Shown here one piece after another: positions 7,157-15,486 of a stretch of DNA of 64,000 nucleotides (positions are counted from its first letter, which is position 1; each line of letters opens with the position of its first letter). The stretch covers positions 1,116,001 through 1,180,000 of the forward strand of contig NZ_SNUH01000001.1 in NCBI RefSeq assembly GCF_012027355.1, given 5' to 3'. The position numbers and the translations under genes were made by a program. Source of the DNA: Thermococcus sp. M36. GTDB lineage: Archaea; Methanobacteriota_B; Thermococci; Thermococcales; Thermococcaceae. The notes under the pieces are model-generated. The model made no database searches and was not told the origin of the DNA. It saw only the letters and a list, made by a program, of their open reading frames with translations.

Positions 7157-8668
7157 ATGGACGTGAAGAAGATTCTGGGTCTGGCACTGCTTGTTAGCGT
7201 ACTGGTATTTTCCCAGGCAGGGACGGCCATGGCCCCGGCGGCAGGAAGCAGCGTCGCAGCGCCCAACGGCGTTAAAAACGTCATCCTCATAATCGGGGAC
7301 GGCATGGGCTTCGCCCAGCTCCAGCTCACGAGGCTCGTCTACGGCCCGCTGAACATTGAGAAGATGCCGTACAGCGGCGTTGAGATGACGTACTCCAGAT
7401 CAGGAGAAGTTACCGATTCCGCAGCCTCTGCAACCGCCCTCGCCACAGGCATCATGACATACAACGGCATGATCTCAACGGTCACGGAGGGCGGGAAAAC
7501 CTACACGCTCACCACAGTTCTTGAGCTTGCCAAGGCCCTGGGTAAGTCCACAGGGCTCGTCACCACGACCAGGATAACCCACGCCACCCCCGCCGCATTC
7601 GGGGCCCACGTTGAGGACAGGGACATGGAGGCCGAGATAGCCCGGCAGCTCATTGAGAACAGGATCAACGTCCTCTTCGGAGGGGGCAAAAAGTACTTCG
7701 ACGATGAGACGCTGAGCCTCGCAAAGGACTACGGCTACCAGGTCGTCTTTGACAGGGCCGGCCTCGAATCCGCCAGCGGTGACCACGTCCTCGGCCTCTT
7801 CTCCTCAAGCCACATACCGTACGTCCTCGACAGGACTGAGGATGATGTTGGGCTCCTCGACATGACTAAGAAGGCAATCGAGCTCCTTGAGAAGAACCCC
7901 AACGGCTTCTTCCTCATGATAGAGGCCGGAAGGATAGACCACGCCAGCCACGGCAACGACATAGCGGCGGCTCTGGCGGAGACCAATGAGCTCGACGACG
8001 TGGTGGGATACGTCCTTGAGTACGCCAGGCAGAGGGGCGACACACTCGTTGTGGTCACCGCGGACCACGAGACGGGCGGCCTTGCCGTGGGCACCAACTA
8101 CGGAAAAGTCGTTGACGTCCAGGGAATCCTGAACATAAAGGCCAGCACCGGCACTATGGCGGCCGAGATCAAGAACGGCGGCGACATAAAGGAGGTCGTC
8201 AAGAAGTACACCGGCATCGAGCTGAGCGACGACGAGGTGGCCTACATCCAGAAGCGCGCGGAGGAGGATCCGAAGTACGGCCTCTCCAACGGTATCGGTG
8301 AGGTGCTCGCTGAGAGGCTCGGAGTCAGGTTCGCGTCCCACAAGCACACCGGCGAGCCGGTGCCCCTTTTCGCCTACGGCCCAGGCGCCAGCAAGTTCGT
8401 CGGCTTCCACCACCACACCCAGACCGGAAGGCTCATCGCCGAACTGATGGTCTACGGCGTCGGCACCATAAACGTCGCCTTTGCGGGCACCAGCACCGTT
8501 GAGGGCGACCTGAACGGAGACCACAAGGTGGACGCCAAGGACGCCTACCTGGTTCTCAGGCTGTTCCTCGGTGCCACTGTGGACGATGACACTGAGAAGG
8601 CCATTGACATGGACGGCAACGGCATAATAGACCTCGGAGACGTTGTTGCAATCCTGCAGGAGGCCTGA
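7157..8668 (+). CDS. phoA: Secreted alkaline phosphatase with C-terminal dockerin-like domain
   Basis: 503 residues from ATG 7157, the only start that puts a signal peptide at the N-terminus (MDVKKILGLALLVSVLVFSQ). The catalytic domain (about 40-440) has the metal-binding IIGDGMG (Asp48), the nucleophile in TDSAASATA (Ser88) and TADHETGG. It removes phosphate from extracellular esters. The last 55 residues hold two calcium-loop and helix units, DLNGDHKVDAKDAYLVL and DMDGNGIIDLGDVVAIL, the pattern of a type I dockerin. A dockerin would let the enzyme bind a cohesin on the cell surface or another protein. It sits alone, with its own TATA box. Confidence 0.92.
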   Translation: MDVKKILGLALLVSVLVFSQAGTAMAPAAGSSVAAPNGVKNVILIIGDGMGFAQLQLTRLVYGPLNIEKMPYSGVEMTYSRSGEVTDSAASATALATGIMTYNGMISTVTEGGKTYTLTTVLELAKALGKSTGLVTTTRITHATPAAFGAHVEDRDMEAEIARQLIENRINVLFGGGKKYFDDETLSLAKDYGYQVVFDRAGLESASGDHVLGLFSSSHIPYVLDRTEDDVGLLDMTKKAIELLEKNPNGFFLMIEAGRIDHASHGNDIAAALAETNELDDVVGYVLEYARQRGDTLVVVTADHETGGLAVGTNYGKVVDVQGILNIKASTGTMAAEIKNGGDIKEVVKKYTGIELSDDEVAYIQKRAEEDPKYGLSNGIGEVLAERLGVRFASHKHTGEPVPLFAYGPGASKFVGFHHHTQTGRLIAELMVYGVGTINVAFAGTSTVEGDLNGDHKVDAKDAYLVLRLFLGATVDDDTEKAIDMDGNGIIDLGDVVAILQEA

Positions 8669-8732
8669 TCTCTTCTTTCCTTTTCTATGCTGCCCTGACC
8701 CTGCGGATCCCCGGCCATCCTTAACCGCAAAA

Positions 8733-8742
8733 TTTATAAATA
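8733..8742 (+). promoter_or_regulatory. TATA box of the thermosome gene
   Basis: TTTATAAATA preceded by an A-rich BRE-like stretch, about 90 bases before the thermosome start, so the leader should be near 60 bases. Thermococcales chaperonin promoters are controlled by the repressor Phr around the transcript start; I could not pick out a Phr site with certainty. Confidence 0.6.
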
Positions 8743-8828
8743 GTCCAAAGGAACGATAAACCGGAAACACCAATTGTAACTAAAACTCATCCGCCCCTAA
8801 AAGAAGAAAACGGAGGGGGTGAGGGGAG

Positions 8829-10463
8829 ATGGCCCAGCTCGCCGGACAGCCGGTCGTTATTCTGCCTGAGGGAACCCAGAGGTACGTCGGAAGGGACGCC
8901 CAGAGGCTCAACATCCTCGCCGCTAGGATCGTCGCCGAGACCATAAGGACCACCCTCGGCCCGAAGGGTATGGACAAGATGCTCGTCGACAGCCTCGGCG
9001 ACATCGTCATCACCAACGACGGTGCCACCATCCTCGACGAGATGGACATCCAGCACCCTGCTGCTAAGATGATGGTTGAGGTTGCTAAGACCCAGGACAA
9101 GGAGGCTGGTGATGGAACCACCACTGCCGTTGTTATCGCTGGCGAGCTTCTCAGGAAGGCTGAGGAGCTCCTCGACCAGAACATCCACCCGAGCATAGTC
9201 ATCAAGGGTTACGCCCTCGCCGCCGAGAAGGCCCAGAAGATCCTCGATGAAATAGCCAGGGACGTCGACGTTGACGACAAGGAGACCCTCAAGAAGGCCG
9301 CGATCACCTCCATCACTGGCAAGGCCGCCGAGGAGGAGAGGGAGTACCTCGCCGAGATAGCAGTCGAGGCCGTCAAGCAGGTCGCCGAGAAGGTCGGTGA
9401 TGGCTACAAGGTCGACCTCGACAACATCAAGTTCGAGAAGAAGGAGGGCGCGAGTGTCCACGAGACCCAGCTCATCAAGGGCGTCGTCATTGACAAGGAA
9501 GTCGTCCACCCGGGAATGCCGAAGAGGGTTGAGAACGCCAAGATAGCGCTCATCAACGAGGCCCTCGAGGTCAAGGAGACCGAGACTGACGCCGAGATAA
9601 GGATCACCAGCCCGGAGCAGCTCCAGGCCTTCCTTGAGCAGGAGGAGAAGATGCTCCGCGAGATGGTCGAGAAGATCAAGGAGGTCGGAGCCAACGTCGT
9701 CTTCGTCCAGAAGGGTATTGACGACCTTGCCCAGCACTACCTCGCCAAGTACGGCATTCTGGCAGTCAGGCGTGTCAAGAAGAGCGACATGGAGAAGCTC
9801 GCCAAGGCCACCGGAGCCAAGATCGTCACCAACGTCCGCGACCTCACCAGCGAGGACCTCGGTGAGGCCGAGCTCGTCGAGCAGAGGAAGGTCGCCGGCG
9901 AGAACATGATATTCGTTGAGGGCTGCAGGAACCCGAAGGCCGTCACCATCCTCATCAGGGGCGGTACCGAGCACGTCGTCGACGAGGTCGAGAGGGCGCT
10001 CGAAGATGCTGTCAAGGTCGTCAAGGACATCGTCGAGGACGGCAAGATACTCGCCGCCGGCGGTGCCCCGGAGATCGAGCTCGCCATCAGGCTCGACGAG
10101 TTCGCCAAGGAGGTCGGTGGCAAGGAGCAGCTCGCCATCGAGGCCTTCGCTGAGGCTCTCAAGGTCATCCCGAGGACCCTCGCCGAGAACGCCGGTCTCG
10201 ACCCGGTCGAGACCCTCGTTAAGGTCATAGCAGCGCACAAGGAGAAGGGCGCCACCATCGGTGTCGACGTCTTCGAGGGTGAGCCGGCCGACATGATGGA
10301 GCGCGGCGTCATCGCACCGCTCAGAGTCACCAAGCAGGCTATCAAGAGCGCCAGCGAGGCTGCGATAATGATCCTCAGGATCGACGACGTCATCGCCGCC
10401 AGCAAGCTTGAGAAGGACAAGGGAGACAAGGGTGGCGACGACTTCGGCAGCGACCTCGACTGA
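8829..10463 (+). CDS. thsB: Thermosome subunit (group II chaperonin, CpkB-like)
   Basis: 544 residues, full length. The ATP-hydrolysis motif GDGTTT is at residues 94-99 and TLGPKGMDK at 42-50 marks the nucleotide pocket. Subunits form a double ring with a built-in lid that folds proteins in the cytoplasm. The C-terminus is acidic and ends FGSDLD rather than a GGM repeat, which matches what I recall of the heat-inducible CpkB subunit of T. kodakarensis. ATG 8829 follows GAGGGGGTGAGGGGAG. Only one subunit gene is in the window. Confidence 0.96.
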   Translation: MAQLAGQPVVILPEGTQRYVGRDAQRLNILAARIVAETIRTTLGPKGMDKMLVDSLGDIVITNDGATILDEMDIQHPAAKMMVEVAKTQDKEAGDGTTTAVVIAGELLRKAEELLDQNIHPSIVIKGYALAAEKAQKILDEIARDVDVDDKETLKKAAITSITGKAAEEEREYLAEIAVEAVKQVAEKVGDGYKVDLDNIKFEKKEGASVHETQLIKGVVIDKEVVHPGMPKRVENAKIALINEALEVKETETDAEIRITSPEQLQAFLEQEEKMLREMVEKIKEVGANVVFVQKGIDDLAQHYLAKYGILAVRRVKKSDMEKLAKATGAKIVTNVRDLTSEDLGEAELVEQRKVAGENMIFVEGCRNPKAVTILIRGGTEHVVDEVERALEDAVKVVKDIVEDGKILAAGGAPEIELAIRLDEFAKEVGGKEQLAIEAFAEALKVIPRTLAENAGLDPVETLVKVIAAHKEKGATIGVDVFEGEPADMMERGVIAPLRVTKQAIKSASEAAIMILRIDDVIAASKLEKDKGDKGGDDFGSDLD

Positions 10464-10587
10464 AGGCTTTGAGCTTTAGCTCTCCTACCTTTTCTGTTCT
10501 CCCCCTTTTGGCTGGGCTCCCCTGATGGCAAGCCTTTTTAAAGAACCTTCCATTCTCAACTGGAGATAAACCTCAAGGGTGTTTTCC

Positions 10588-11655
10588 ATGAGGGTCATAG
10601 GCGTCGATCCCGGAACGAAGAGCTTCGACGTTATAGGGCTTGAAGACGGGAGGATAAAGCTTGACCTCACCTTCCCGAGTGAAGTGGTCGCAGAGGCACC
10701 TGAAAAGATTGTCAAGGCCATTGAGGACTTCAATGCCGATCTTATAATCGGGCCCTCAGGCTACGGAGTCCCGCTGAAGCACATAAGCGAGCTGACAGAT
10801 AGGGACCGCTTCGAGATGACGCTCGTGAGAGAGGAGGAGATGAAGGAAATCCCCGTCCTCATCGGGTTACAGAAGATGGTAAGCGAGATGGCTGAGAAGG
10901 GCATGAACGTCTGGTTCATCCCTGGCGTCATCCACCTCCCGACGGTGCCGGAGTGGAGAAAGTACAACAAGGTTGACATGGGAACGGCCGACAAGATGGC
11001 GATAACAGTGCTCGGTATCTACGACCAGGCGAAGAGGCTTGGAATCGAGTACAGTGAAGTTTCATTCGTCCTCCTTGAGGTGGGTTTCGGCTACAACTAC
11101 GCCGGAGCGGTTAAAGGTGGAAAAATCGTTGATGGCATCGGCGGAACCATTTTCCCCGGTCCGGCCTACGTGAACAGCGGTGCCCTCGACGGCGAGGTTG
11201 CCTACCTTATGGGAGGGGTCAAGAAGTGGCACCTCTTCTGGGGCGGAGCTACGGTAATAGCCGCCAACGAGATACTCCCGCCGGAGGAGTTTGCCAAGAG
11301 GCTCGACGAAGAACCGTTCGCAAAGGCTTGGGAGGCCATGAAGGACGGCTTCTTAAAGGCCGTTGCGAGCGAGCTGGCCGTTGTGGGCAACGCTAAGGAG
11401 ATAATTCTCTCCGGCAGGCTGATGCGCATAGACGAGCTCAGAAAGGACGTGGAAGATCTCTTCGAGGAGTGCTTTGGACTTCCCGTCGTCAAGCAGAGGG
11501 GTCTTGAGGGCAGGGCTAAGGAAGCCGCCCGGGGGAGCGCGATAATAGCGGACGGCCTCGCGGGGGGCCAGTTCAAGGATCTCGTCGAGCATGTCGAGAT
11601 AAGGAAGGCCAGGGGAAGCGTTTTGGACTACGTAAAACTGCCCCTTCAGCTTTGA
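10588..11655 (+). CDS. DUF1464 family protein, ASKHA-fold ATPase-like
   Basis: 355 residues. The opening RVIGVDPGTKSFDVIGLEDG is a phosphate-1-type loop of the acetate/sugar kinase-actin-Hsp70 superfamily. A glycine-rich GGTIFPGPAYVNSGALDGEV and a later EIILSGRLMRIDEL add the other nucleotide-binding elements. DUF1464 (COG2441) proteins have been called predicted butyrate kinases, but the substrate is not established. ATG 10588 has GGTG six bases upstream. Single gene with its own TATA-like TTTTTAAAG near 10530. Confidence 0.8.
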   Translation: MRVIGVDPGTKSFDVIGLEDGRIKLDLTFPSEVVAEAPEKIVKAIEDFNADLIIGPSGYGVPLKHISELTDRDRFEMTLVREEEMKEIPVLIGLQKMVSEMAEKGMNVWFIPGVIHLPTVPEWRKYNKVDMGTADKMAITVLGIYDQAKRLGIEYSEVSFVLLEVGFGYNYAGAVKGGKIVDGIGGTIFPGPAYVNSGALDGEVAYLMGGVKKWHLFWGGATVIAANEILPPEEFAKRLDEEPFAKAWEAMKDGFLKAVASELAVVGNAKEIILSGRLMRIDELRKDVEDLFEECFGLPVVKQRGLEGRAKEAARGSAIIADGLAGGQFKDLVEHVEIRKARGSVLDYVKLPLQL

Positions 11656-11814
11656 TGCTTTATTATTTTGGGACATCTCCGCAGGGAGGAGGAACCAGTG
11701 ATCGGGAGAGTTTTTACGTAACGGCCTTCTTGAGTTTTTGCTGGCCTTCTTTTCCAGGTCAGGTTTAGGGGACTTAAGGGGGTAAGTTTTTGTAGACCAA
11801 ACGCCAAAGTGTTT

Positions 11815-11878
11815 CGTGGTGGAACAGATGAGGAAATTGAGGCCGTCTATGAGAACGGTATATTGGGGAGGATAGAAA
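11815..11878 (+). pseudogene. Remnant of a DUF104-type antitoxin
   Basis: One frame reads EEIEAVYENGILGR, which matches the N-terminal strand of the small AF2212/DUF104 antitoxins (usually starting near a Met and continuing with a PL.. strand). It has no start codon at the right place and runs out of family resemblance after 17 codons. It lies directly before a VapC-like fragment, the order of intact pairs. Too short for a working gene. Confidence 0.4.
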
Positions 11879-11962
11879 ATGATAGTAATAGATGCCGTAC
11901 TAATTTTTTATGAGTCGAATCACAAAAATTGTCTGGAAAAGCTCAAAAGTTGTCATTATTGA
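11879..11962 (+). pseudogene. Truncated VapC/PIN toxin remnant
   Basis: ATG 11879 opens MIVIDAVLIFYESNHKNCLE and stops after 27 codons. MIVIDAxVLI is the first strand of a PIN domain with its first metal-binding Asp; the rest of the domain is missing. Together with the preceding antitoxin fragment it is a decayed VapBC pair at the left edge of the bacteriocin-like island. The remainder of 11656-12094 holds no other gene I can support. Confidence 0.45.
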
Positions 11963-11967
11963 TTACT

Positions 11968-12200
11968 TGTGTTCTTTTGTTCGCTCTTTTACTCGCCCTT
12001 CTTTCGTCTCGTTCTCGTCTTTTTGATACAGTTGAAAATTGTAAACCATAACAAAAAAGAAAAACGTTGTTTAATCCAACTTATAAAAGGAAAATTTATA
12101 TATGGCGATTGTCTGCTCTCCTTGACCAACTGGTCAGGTGGTGGCCATGAACTGGAGAAAGGCGACGTTCGGCGTGTTTCTGGTCTTTATGGTGCTGAGC
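11968..12200 (+). repeat. Direct repeat, copy 1: promoter, leader and signal-peptide codons
   Basis: About 230 bases that recur at 14951-15180 with a constant offset of about 2,982 bases. Shared landmarks are TGTGTTCTTTTGTTCGCTCT at the left end, CTTATAAAAGGAAAATTTAT with the TATA box TTTATATA at 12095-12102, AACTGGTCAGGTGGTGGCC before the start codon, and the first codons (M-N/K-W-R-K). The copies differ by scattered substitutions, so the duplication is not recent. Both copies drive a cysteine-rich secreted product. Confidence 0.85.
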
Positions 12201-13229
12201 ATGCAGTTGATTGCCGCTCCACAGGCCATGGCAATGAGCACTAACAACGCCAGCATAACCTTTAGGAGGGCAGTCGTTGCTTGGTACGATGAGAATGGTA
12301 AGCTTCAGATGAACGTCACGTGGGTGAATGCAACATTAAACTTCACTAATTTGACGCATTCTCCCTGCGCTTGCCAGAACGCCAGTTCTTGTGGTGCTTT
12401 TAATACGAGCGCTCACGTTAATGTTTCGATAACCACTCTGTACAACATGACAAGGGATCATGAACAGTTGTTGTTCGTCAAGGTTACTGCTTACAATGCC
12501 ACCTTTAACTACACCATATACAACCTTGTTTATAGAGCCGAGAGGAGTCAGTATAATTTTACGCTAATCACTAAAATCTTAACTGACCCAAAGACTGGAA
12601 AGTACACAGCTTTTGTTACTGGAATGAACATCGCTCTTGATGATAAGAACAAGGCAGTTCCTGTTGGGGATACTGTACTGGTACTTGGTAATCTCACGCT
12701 TTCGGATTACTACTGGACTCTGAACAAGATTCTTATGAAGCTTCGCAGGGGTGACGAGACGAGCTGGATTTGGGGCAGGAGTGCTTACGAGTTAAGGCAC
12801 TTATCGCACTTGGTGAGGCTTAAGCTTCCTGAGTACAATGGAAAAGCAAAGTTGGGGTATACTATAGTCATCGATGATTACTCAGCGTGCGTTCACCTCT
12901 GCGACTTGTCATGTACTGGACTTTTTACCCTTGCCTGTATAGCCGCAGCAGGGAGTAGTGGAGGAGTGCTCTCGATTATATGCTTCGCGGGAAGCTTTAT
13001 ATGTTCGGGTCTCTGTGCCTCTATGTGCGGTGAGGACTTCTGGTCTAGCATTGCAAAAGGAGGAAGCTGCTCTGCTGGATGTTCAGTGATACTAAAGAGA
13101 CTTTGTGCGAGTAGATGTGGAATATTGGGAAGCGTTTGTGCAGATGCTTGTGGGGCAGTTTTAGCTCCTATATTTTGTCCCCAACTCTGTGATGCCATAT
13201 TGCCATATATCGAGGACCATGTACTTTAA
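12147..13229 (+). CDS. Halocin-C8-like bacteriocin precursor (putative), secreted, Cys-rich C-terminus
   Basis: 360 residues from ATG 12147 after GGTGGTGG. A signal peptide (MNWRKATFGVFLVFMVLSMQ, cleavage near 29) is followed by a domain of about 215 residues rich in N-x-S/T sites. The final 113 residues contain 16 cysteines, mostly as CxxxC pairs spaced 6-8 residues apart (for example CSAGCSVILKRLCASRC) in an Ala/Gly/Ser-rich helical context. Halocin C8 is made as a precursor whose C-terminal 76 residues are the Cys-rich toxin and whose N-terminal part is the immunity protein HalI. The same layout is seen here. The call rests on architecture, not on a database search. Two membrane-protein genes follow in the same direction. 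Confidence 0.65.
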   Translation: MNWRKATFGVFLVFMVLSMQLIAAPQAMAMSTNNASITFRRAVVAWYDENGKLQMNVTWVNATLNFTNLTHSPCACQNASSCGAFNTSAHVNVSITTLYNMTRDHEQLLFVKVTAYNATFNYTIYNLVYRAERSQYNFTLITKILTDPKTGKYTAFVTGMNIALDDKNKAVPVGDTVLVLGNLTLSDYYWTLNKILMKLRRGDETSWIWGRSAYELRHLSHLVRLKLPEYNGKAKLGYTIVIDDYSACVHLCDLSCTGLFTLACIAAAGSSGGVLSIICFAGSFICSGLCASMCGEDFWSSIAKGGSCSAGCSVILKRLCASRCGILGSVCADACGAVLAPIFCPQLCDAILPYIEDHVL

Positions 13230-13285
13230 TTAATCTTTGTTAAATTTTTTACAATCTACGACTTTGAGGCAAGAGGGGATCTAAA

Positions 13286-14080
13286 ATGAAATCGGCGAGG
13301 CGTTTGTTGGTGGAGGCCGTCCTTGCTCCTCTGGCGATGTGGGTGATTATGTGGAGTTTGGGCTACATCCGTCCATTTGGTGACGTTGGGAGGGAGAATT
13401 TCAACGCTTCCTGGTTGATCACGACGATAGTTTCTTTCTTCATCACGCTGGCCCTCGTCATCCTGTTTGTTAAAAGATTGTTGAGAAAAGCTGGTTATTC
13501 CCAAGTTGGGCTTAGAGAGCTGCCCAGAGTCCTTGATGAAGCCGATCCAAAAATCATTGGCGGTTCAATGAGGGAAATCTTCACAATTGTTGCACTTTGG
13601 GGTGCCTTCAGCACCTGGGTTCTTGAATTAGGGCCTAAAAAAGGAATAATTTTTACCGTTAGCTTTGCTGTAATCTTTGTAGTGGTCGCCCTTCCGTTGA
13701 TGGTCTCCATGCTGATACCGATTATGGAAGTACCCTTCCTGCTCTACGAGATTCTAACCGGGAAACGGCTTTCGTATATCTTCAAGGAAATCCTGCTGGT
13801 TTCCCTGGTTTCTGGAGGCTTTCTGATCTTTTTAAGTTTGATAGCCACGCATCTTGGGGCCTCAGAAATTGTAATAATACGCCCTCTTTTGAAATTTTAC
13901 ATGAACAGGGACCTATATAAGAACCTCCTGTTGCTATCTGCTCTGAACGCTCTGTACGGCCTTATCGGAATTTTTATCCTTCCTCGGAGGAGAAGGCTTG
14001 GCCTCTTAACGCTCCTGCTGATTGCCCTCGCTCTTGTTCTCATACTGATAAAGGTTTTTATCCAACTGCACTCACTGTAG
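13286..14080 (+). CDS. Polytopic membrane protein of the bacteriocin-like island (paralogue 1)
   Basis: 264 residues with about six hydrophobic segments (near 10-28, 44-63, 105-120, 128-150, 172-192 and 220-258) and basic loops such as RRRRR near 236. ATG 13286 follows AGAGGGG. It shares the N-terminal R-x-L-L/I-V/I-E pattern, the K-A/H-G-Y-S motif and the overall length with the next gene, so the two are paralogues. No known family is recognised. Placed 56 bases after the Cys-rich precursor, it is a candidate for immunity, processing or export. Confidence 0.7.
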   Translation: MKSARRLLVEAVLAPLAMWVIMWSLGYIRPFGDVGRENFNASWLITTIVSFFITLALVILFVKRLLRKAGYSQVGLRELPRVLDEADPKIIGGSMREIFTIVALWGAFSTWVLELGPKKGIIFTVSFAVIFVVVALPLMVSMLIPIMEVPFLLYEILTGKRLSYIFKEILLVSLVSGGFLIFLSLIATHLGASEIVIIRPLLKFYMNRDLYKNLLLLSALNALYGLIGIFILPRRRRLGLLTLLLIALALVLILIKVFIQLHSL

Positions 14081-14113
14081 TTCGGATTTATCAAAAAAGT
14101 CCCGGTGGTCGCT

Positions 14114-14881
14114 GTGGGGAGAAAAATCCTCATCGAGATGGTTGTTTACCCGCTGGTTCTTGGCGTTCCACTCTTCGCCTTCATCTGGATAAAGCACGGT
14201 GGAGTTACTCGCGAATGGGTTCTTGAGATGGTTTTTCTCTCAATCCTCACGTTCGTTTCAACGGTCTTCTTTCTCGCCCGAATACTTGAGAAGCACGGGT
14301 ACAGCAAGAGGGACATCAAAAGGCTTTTCGAGATTCTTGAGGAGCACTGGGATGAGCCGTGGTACAGTGGCTACCTGAAGCACGATGTGCAGTACTGCAT
14401 AGCCTATCACCTCGTTTTCTGGGGGTTTCTCAGCGTTGCCCTTCTTGAGTTTCAGGATGTTTCACTCGTCATCACGGCGTTTGCTGGCATGGTTTTTCTT
14501 TTAGTGATGGTTTATCCAATTGCTTCCACTATGGTGGTTTGGATTCTGGCTCTCCCCTTTTACTTCCTTGGAGATGATAGGGCTGAGGATGCCTTTGAGT
14601 TCATCGGTAAAACCTCCCTTGCCTCAACTCTCGCGATTCCTGCCATATGGGTCGTCTCCGGTTATTTTGCAACCCAGAACTACCCGAAGGAAATCCTGGA
14701 CATGTTCAACGCCGTGGTTGGAAACGCCGGAAAGTTCCTGGCTCTCTCGCTCATAAACACCCTGTTTGGCTTTCTGGGAGTGTATCTTCCGCGCAGAGTT
14801 GGAAGGAGAATTCTCTCGATTGTTCTGCTTTCACTAGCAGTGGCCATGCTCTTCATCCTCTGGGAGTTGTTCAAACTTTAG
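14114..14881 (+). CDS. Polytopic membrane protein of the bacteriocin-like island (paralogue 2)
   Basis: 255 residues from GTG 14114, which has GGTGGT four bases upstream (GTG 14105 overlaps that site). About six membrane segments; the region after the second carries EKHGYSKRDIKRLFEILEEH, equivalent to RKAGYSQVGLRELPRVLDEA in paralogue 1. Together they could form a two-subunit membrane complex. No catalytic motif or ATP-binding site is visible. Function unknown; the context suggests immunity or transport. Confidence 0.7.
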   Translation: MGRKILIEMVVYPLVLGVPLFAFIWIKHGGVTREWVLEMVFLSILTFVSTVFFLARILEKHGYSKRDIKRLFEILEEHWDEPWYSGYLKHDVQYCIAYHLVFWGFLSVALLEFQDVSLVITAFAGMVFLLVMVYPIASTMVVWILALPFYFLGDDRAEDAFEFIGKTSLASTLAIPAIWVVSGYFATQNYPKEILDMFNAVVGNAGKFLALSLINTLFGFLGVYLPRRVGRRILSIVLLSLAVAMLFILWELFKL

Positions 14882-14950
14882 ATTCCATCCTGTATGATGC
14901 TCCTATGGATGTTTCTTTGCTTTTGATCGGGAACGGCATTGGCGCTCTTT

Positions 14951-15180
14951 TGTGTTCTTTTGTTCGCTCTTTTACTCTGGCTTCTTTCTTTTCATCCTCG
15001 TCGTTTTGATACGGTTGGAAATTGAAAATCCTGCGGAAAAAAAAACGTTATTAAATCCAACTTATAAAAGGAAAATTTATATATGACGATTGTCTGTTTT
15101 TCCCGACTAACTGGTCAGGTGGTGGCCATGAAGTGGAGGAAGACTGCTTTCGGGGTTTTCCTCGTTGCCATGCTGTTGAG
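14951..15180 (+). repeat. Direct repeat, copy 2: promoter, leader and signal-peptide codons
   Basis: Second copy of the block at 11968-12200. The TATA box TTTATATA is at 15076-15083 and CTGGTCAGGTGGTGGCC precedes ATG 15128. Identity is high across the promoter and leader and extends into the signal-peptide codons, then ends abruptly where the two proteins diverge. This is what one expects if a whole precursor gene was duplicated and the second copy lost its middle. Confidence 0.85.
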
Positions 15181-15253
15181 AGTGGCCGCATGTGCTGCAT
15201 GTTTAGGTTTGGGTACGGCAGTATGTGCAGTTAAGTGTGCACTAGGCTTTTAA
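15128..15253 (+). CDS. 41-residue secreted cysteine peptide, mini-homologue of the bacteriocin precursor
   Basis: The signal peptide MKWRKTAFGVFLVAMLLRVA matches that of the 360-residue precursor, and is followed directly by CAACLGLGTAVCAVKCALGF and the stop. The four cysteines are spaced C-x2-C-x7-C-x3-C. As I recall it, the N-terminal part of mature halocin C8 (CSACKYAAGQVCTIGC) has exactly this spacing. The large N-domain is missing. It may be an independent small bacteriocin or a truncated duplicate. Strong ribosome site (GGTGGTGG) and TATA box are intact, and two small membrane-protein genes follow. Confidence 0.6.
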   Translation: MKWRKTAFGVFLVAMLLRVAACAACLGLGTAVCAVKCALGF

Positions 15254-15289
15254 CTTTAAAACTTTTTATGTTAGTAGGGGGTGAAAAAA

Positions 15290-15481
15290 GTGGAGAAGAT
15301 TCTCCAAGAGGAACTTCTGCGAACATTCCCAATATTTGTCTTTTTGTTCTTTTTATACGGGTGGTGGTGGATGGACTCAAACTCAAATTTTCCCCTCGTG
15401 ACTGTGGTGATGTTTCCTCTAATTGTGAGCTTTCTAACGCTTCCTCTCAGGTTATGGATTAGAAGAAAAACTAGGGGGTGA
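15290..15481 (+). CDS. Small membrane protein, possible immunity protein
   Basis: 63 residues. GTG 15290 is chosen because GGGGGTGA ends five bases before it; GTG 15281 lies inside the ribosome site. Two hydrophobic segments (TFPIFVFLFFLYGWWW and FPLVTVVMFPLIVSFLTL) are followed by a basic tail RLWIRRKTRG. It lies 36 bases after the 41-residue peptide and overlaps the next ribosome site, so the three form an operon. Small membrane proteins next to bacteriocin genes often give self-protection; no family is recognised. Confidence 0.6.
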   Translation: MEKILQEELLRTFPIFVFLFFLYGWWWMDSNSNFPLVTVVMFPLIVSFLTLPLRLWIRRKTRG

Positions 15482-15486
15482 AAAAC

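Noticed and set aside
7805-8773. 322-codon minus-strand frame opposite the alkaline phosphatase
   Set aside because: Antisense shadow; the plus strand carries a complete enzyme with all active-site residues.
8787-10238. 483-codon minus-strand frame opposite the thermosome gene
   Set aside because: Leu/Asp/Val-rich antisense shadow caused by strong codon bias of the chaperonin gene; no family resemblance.
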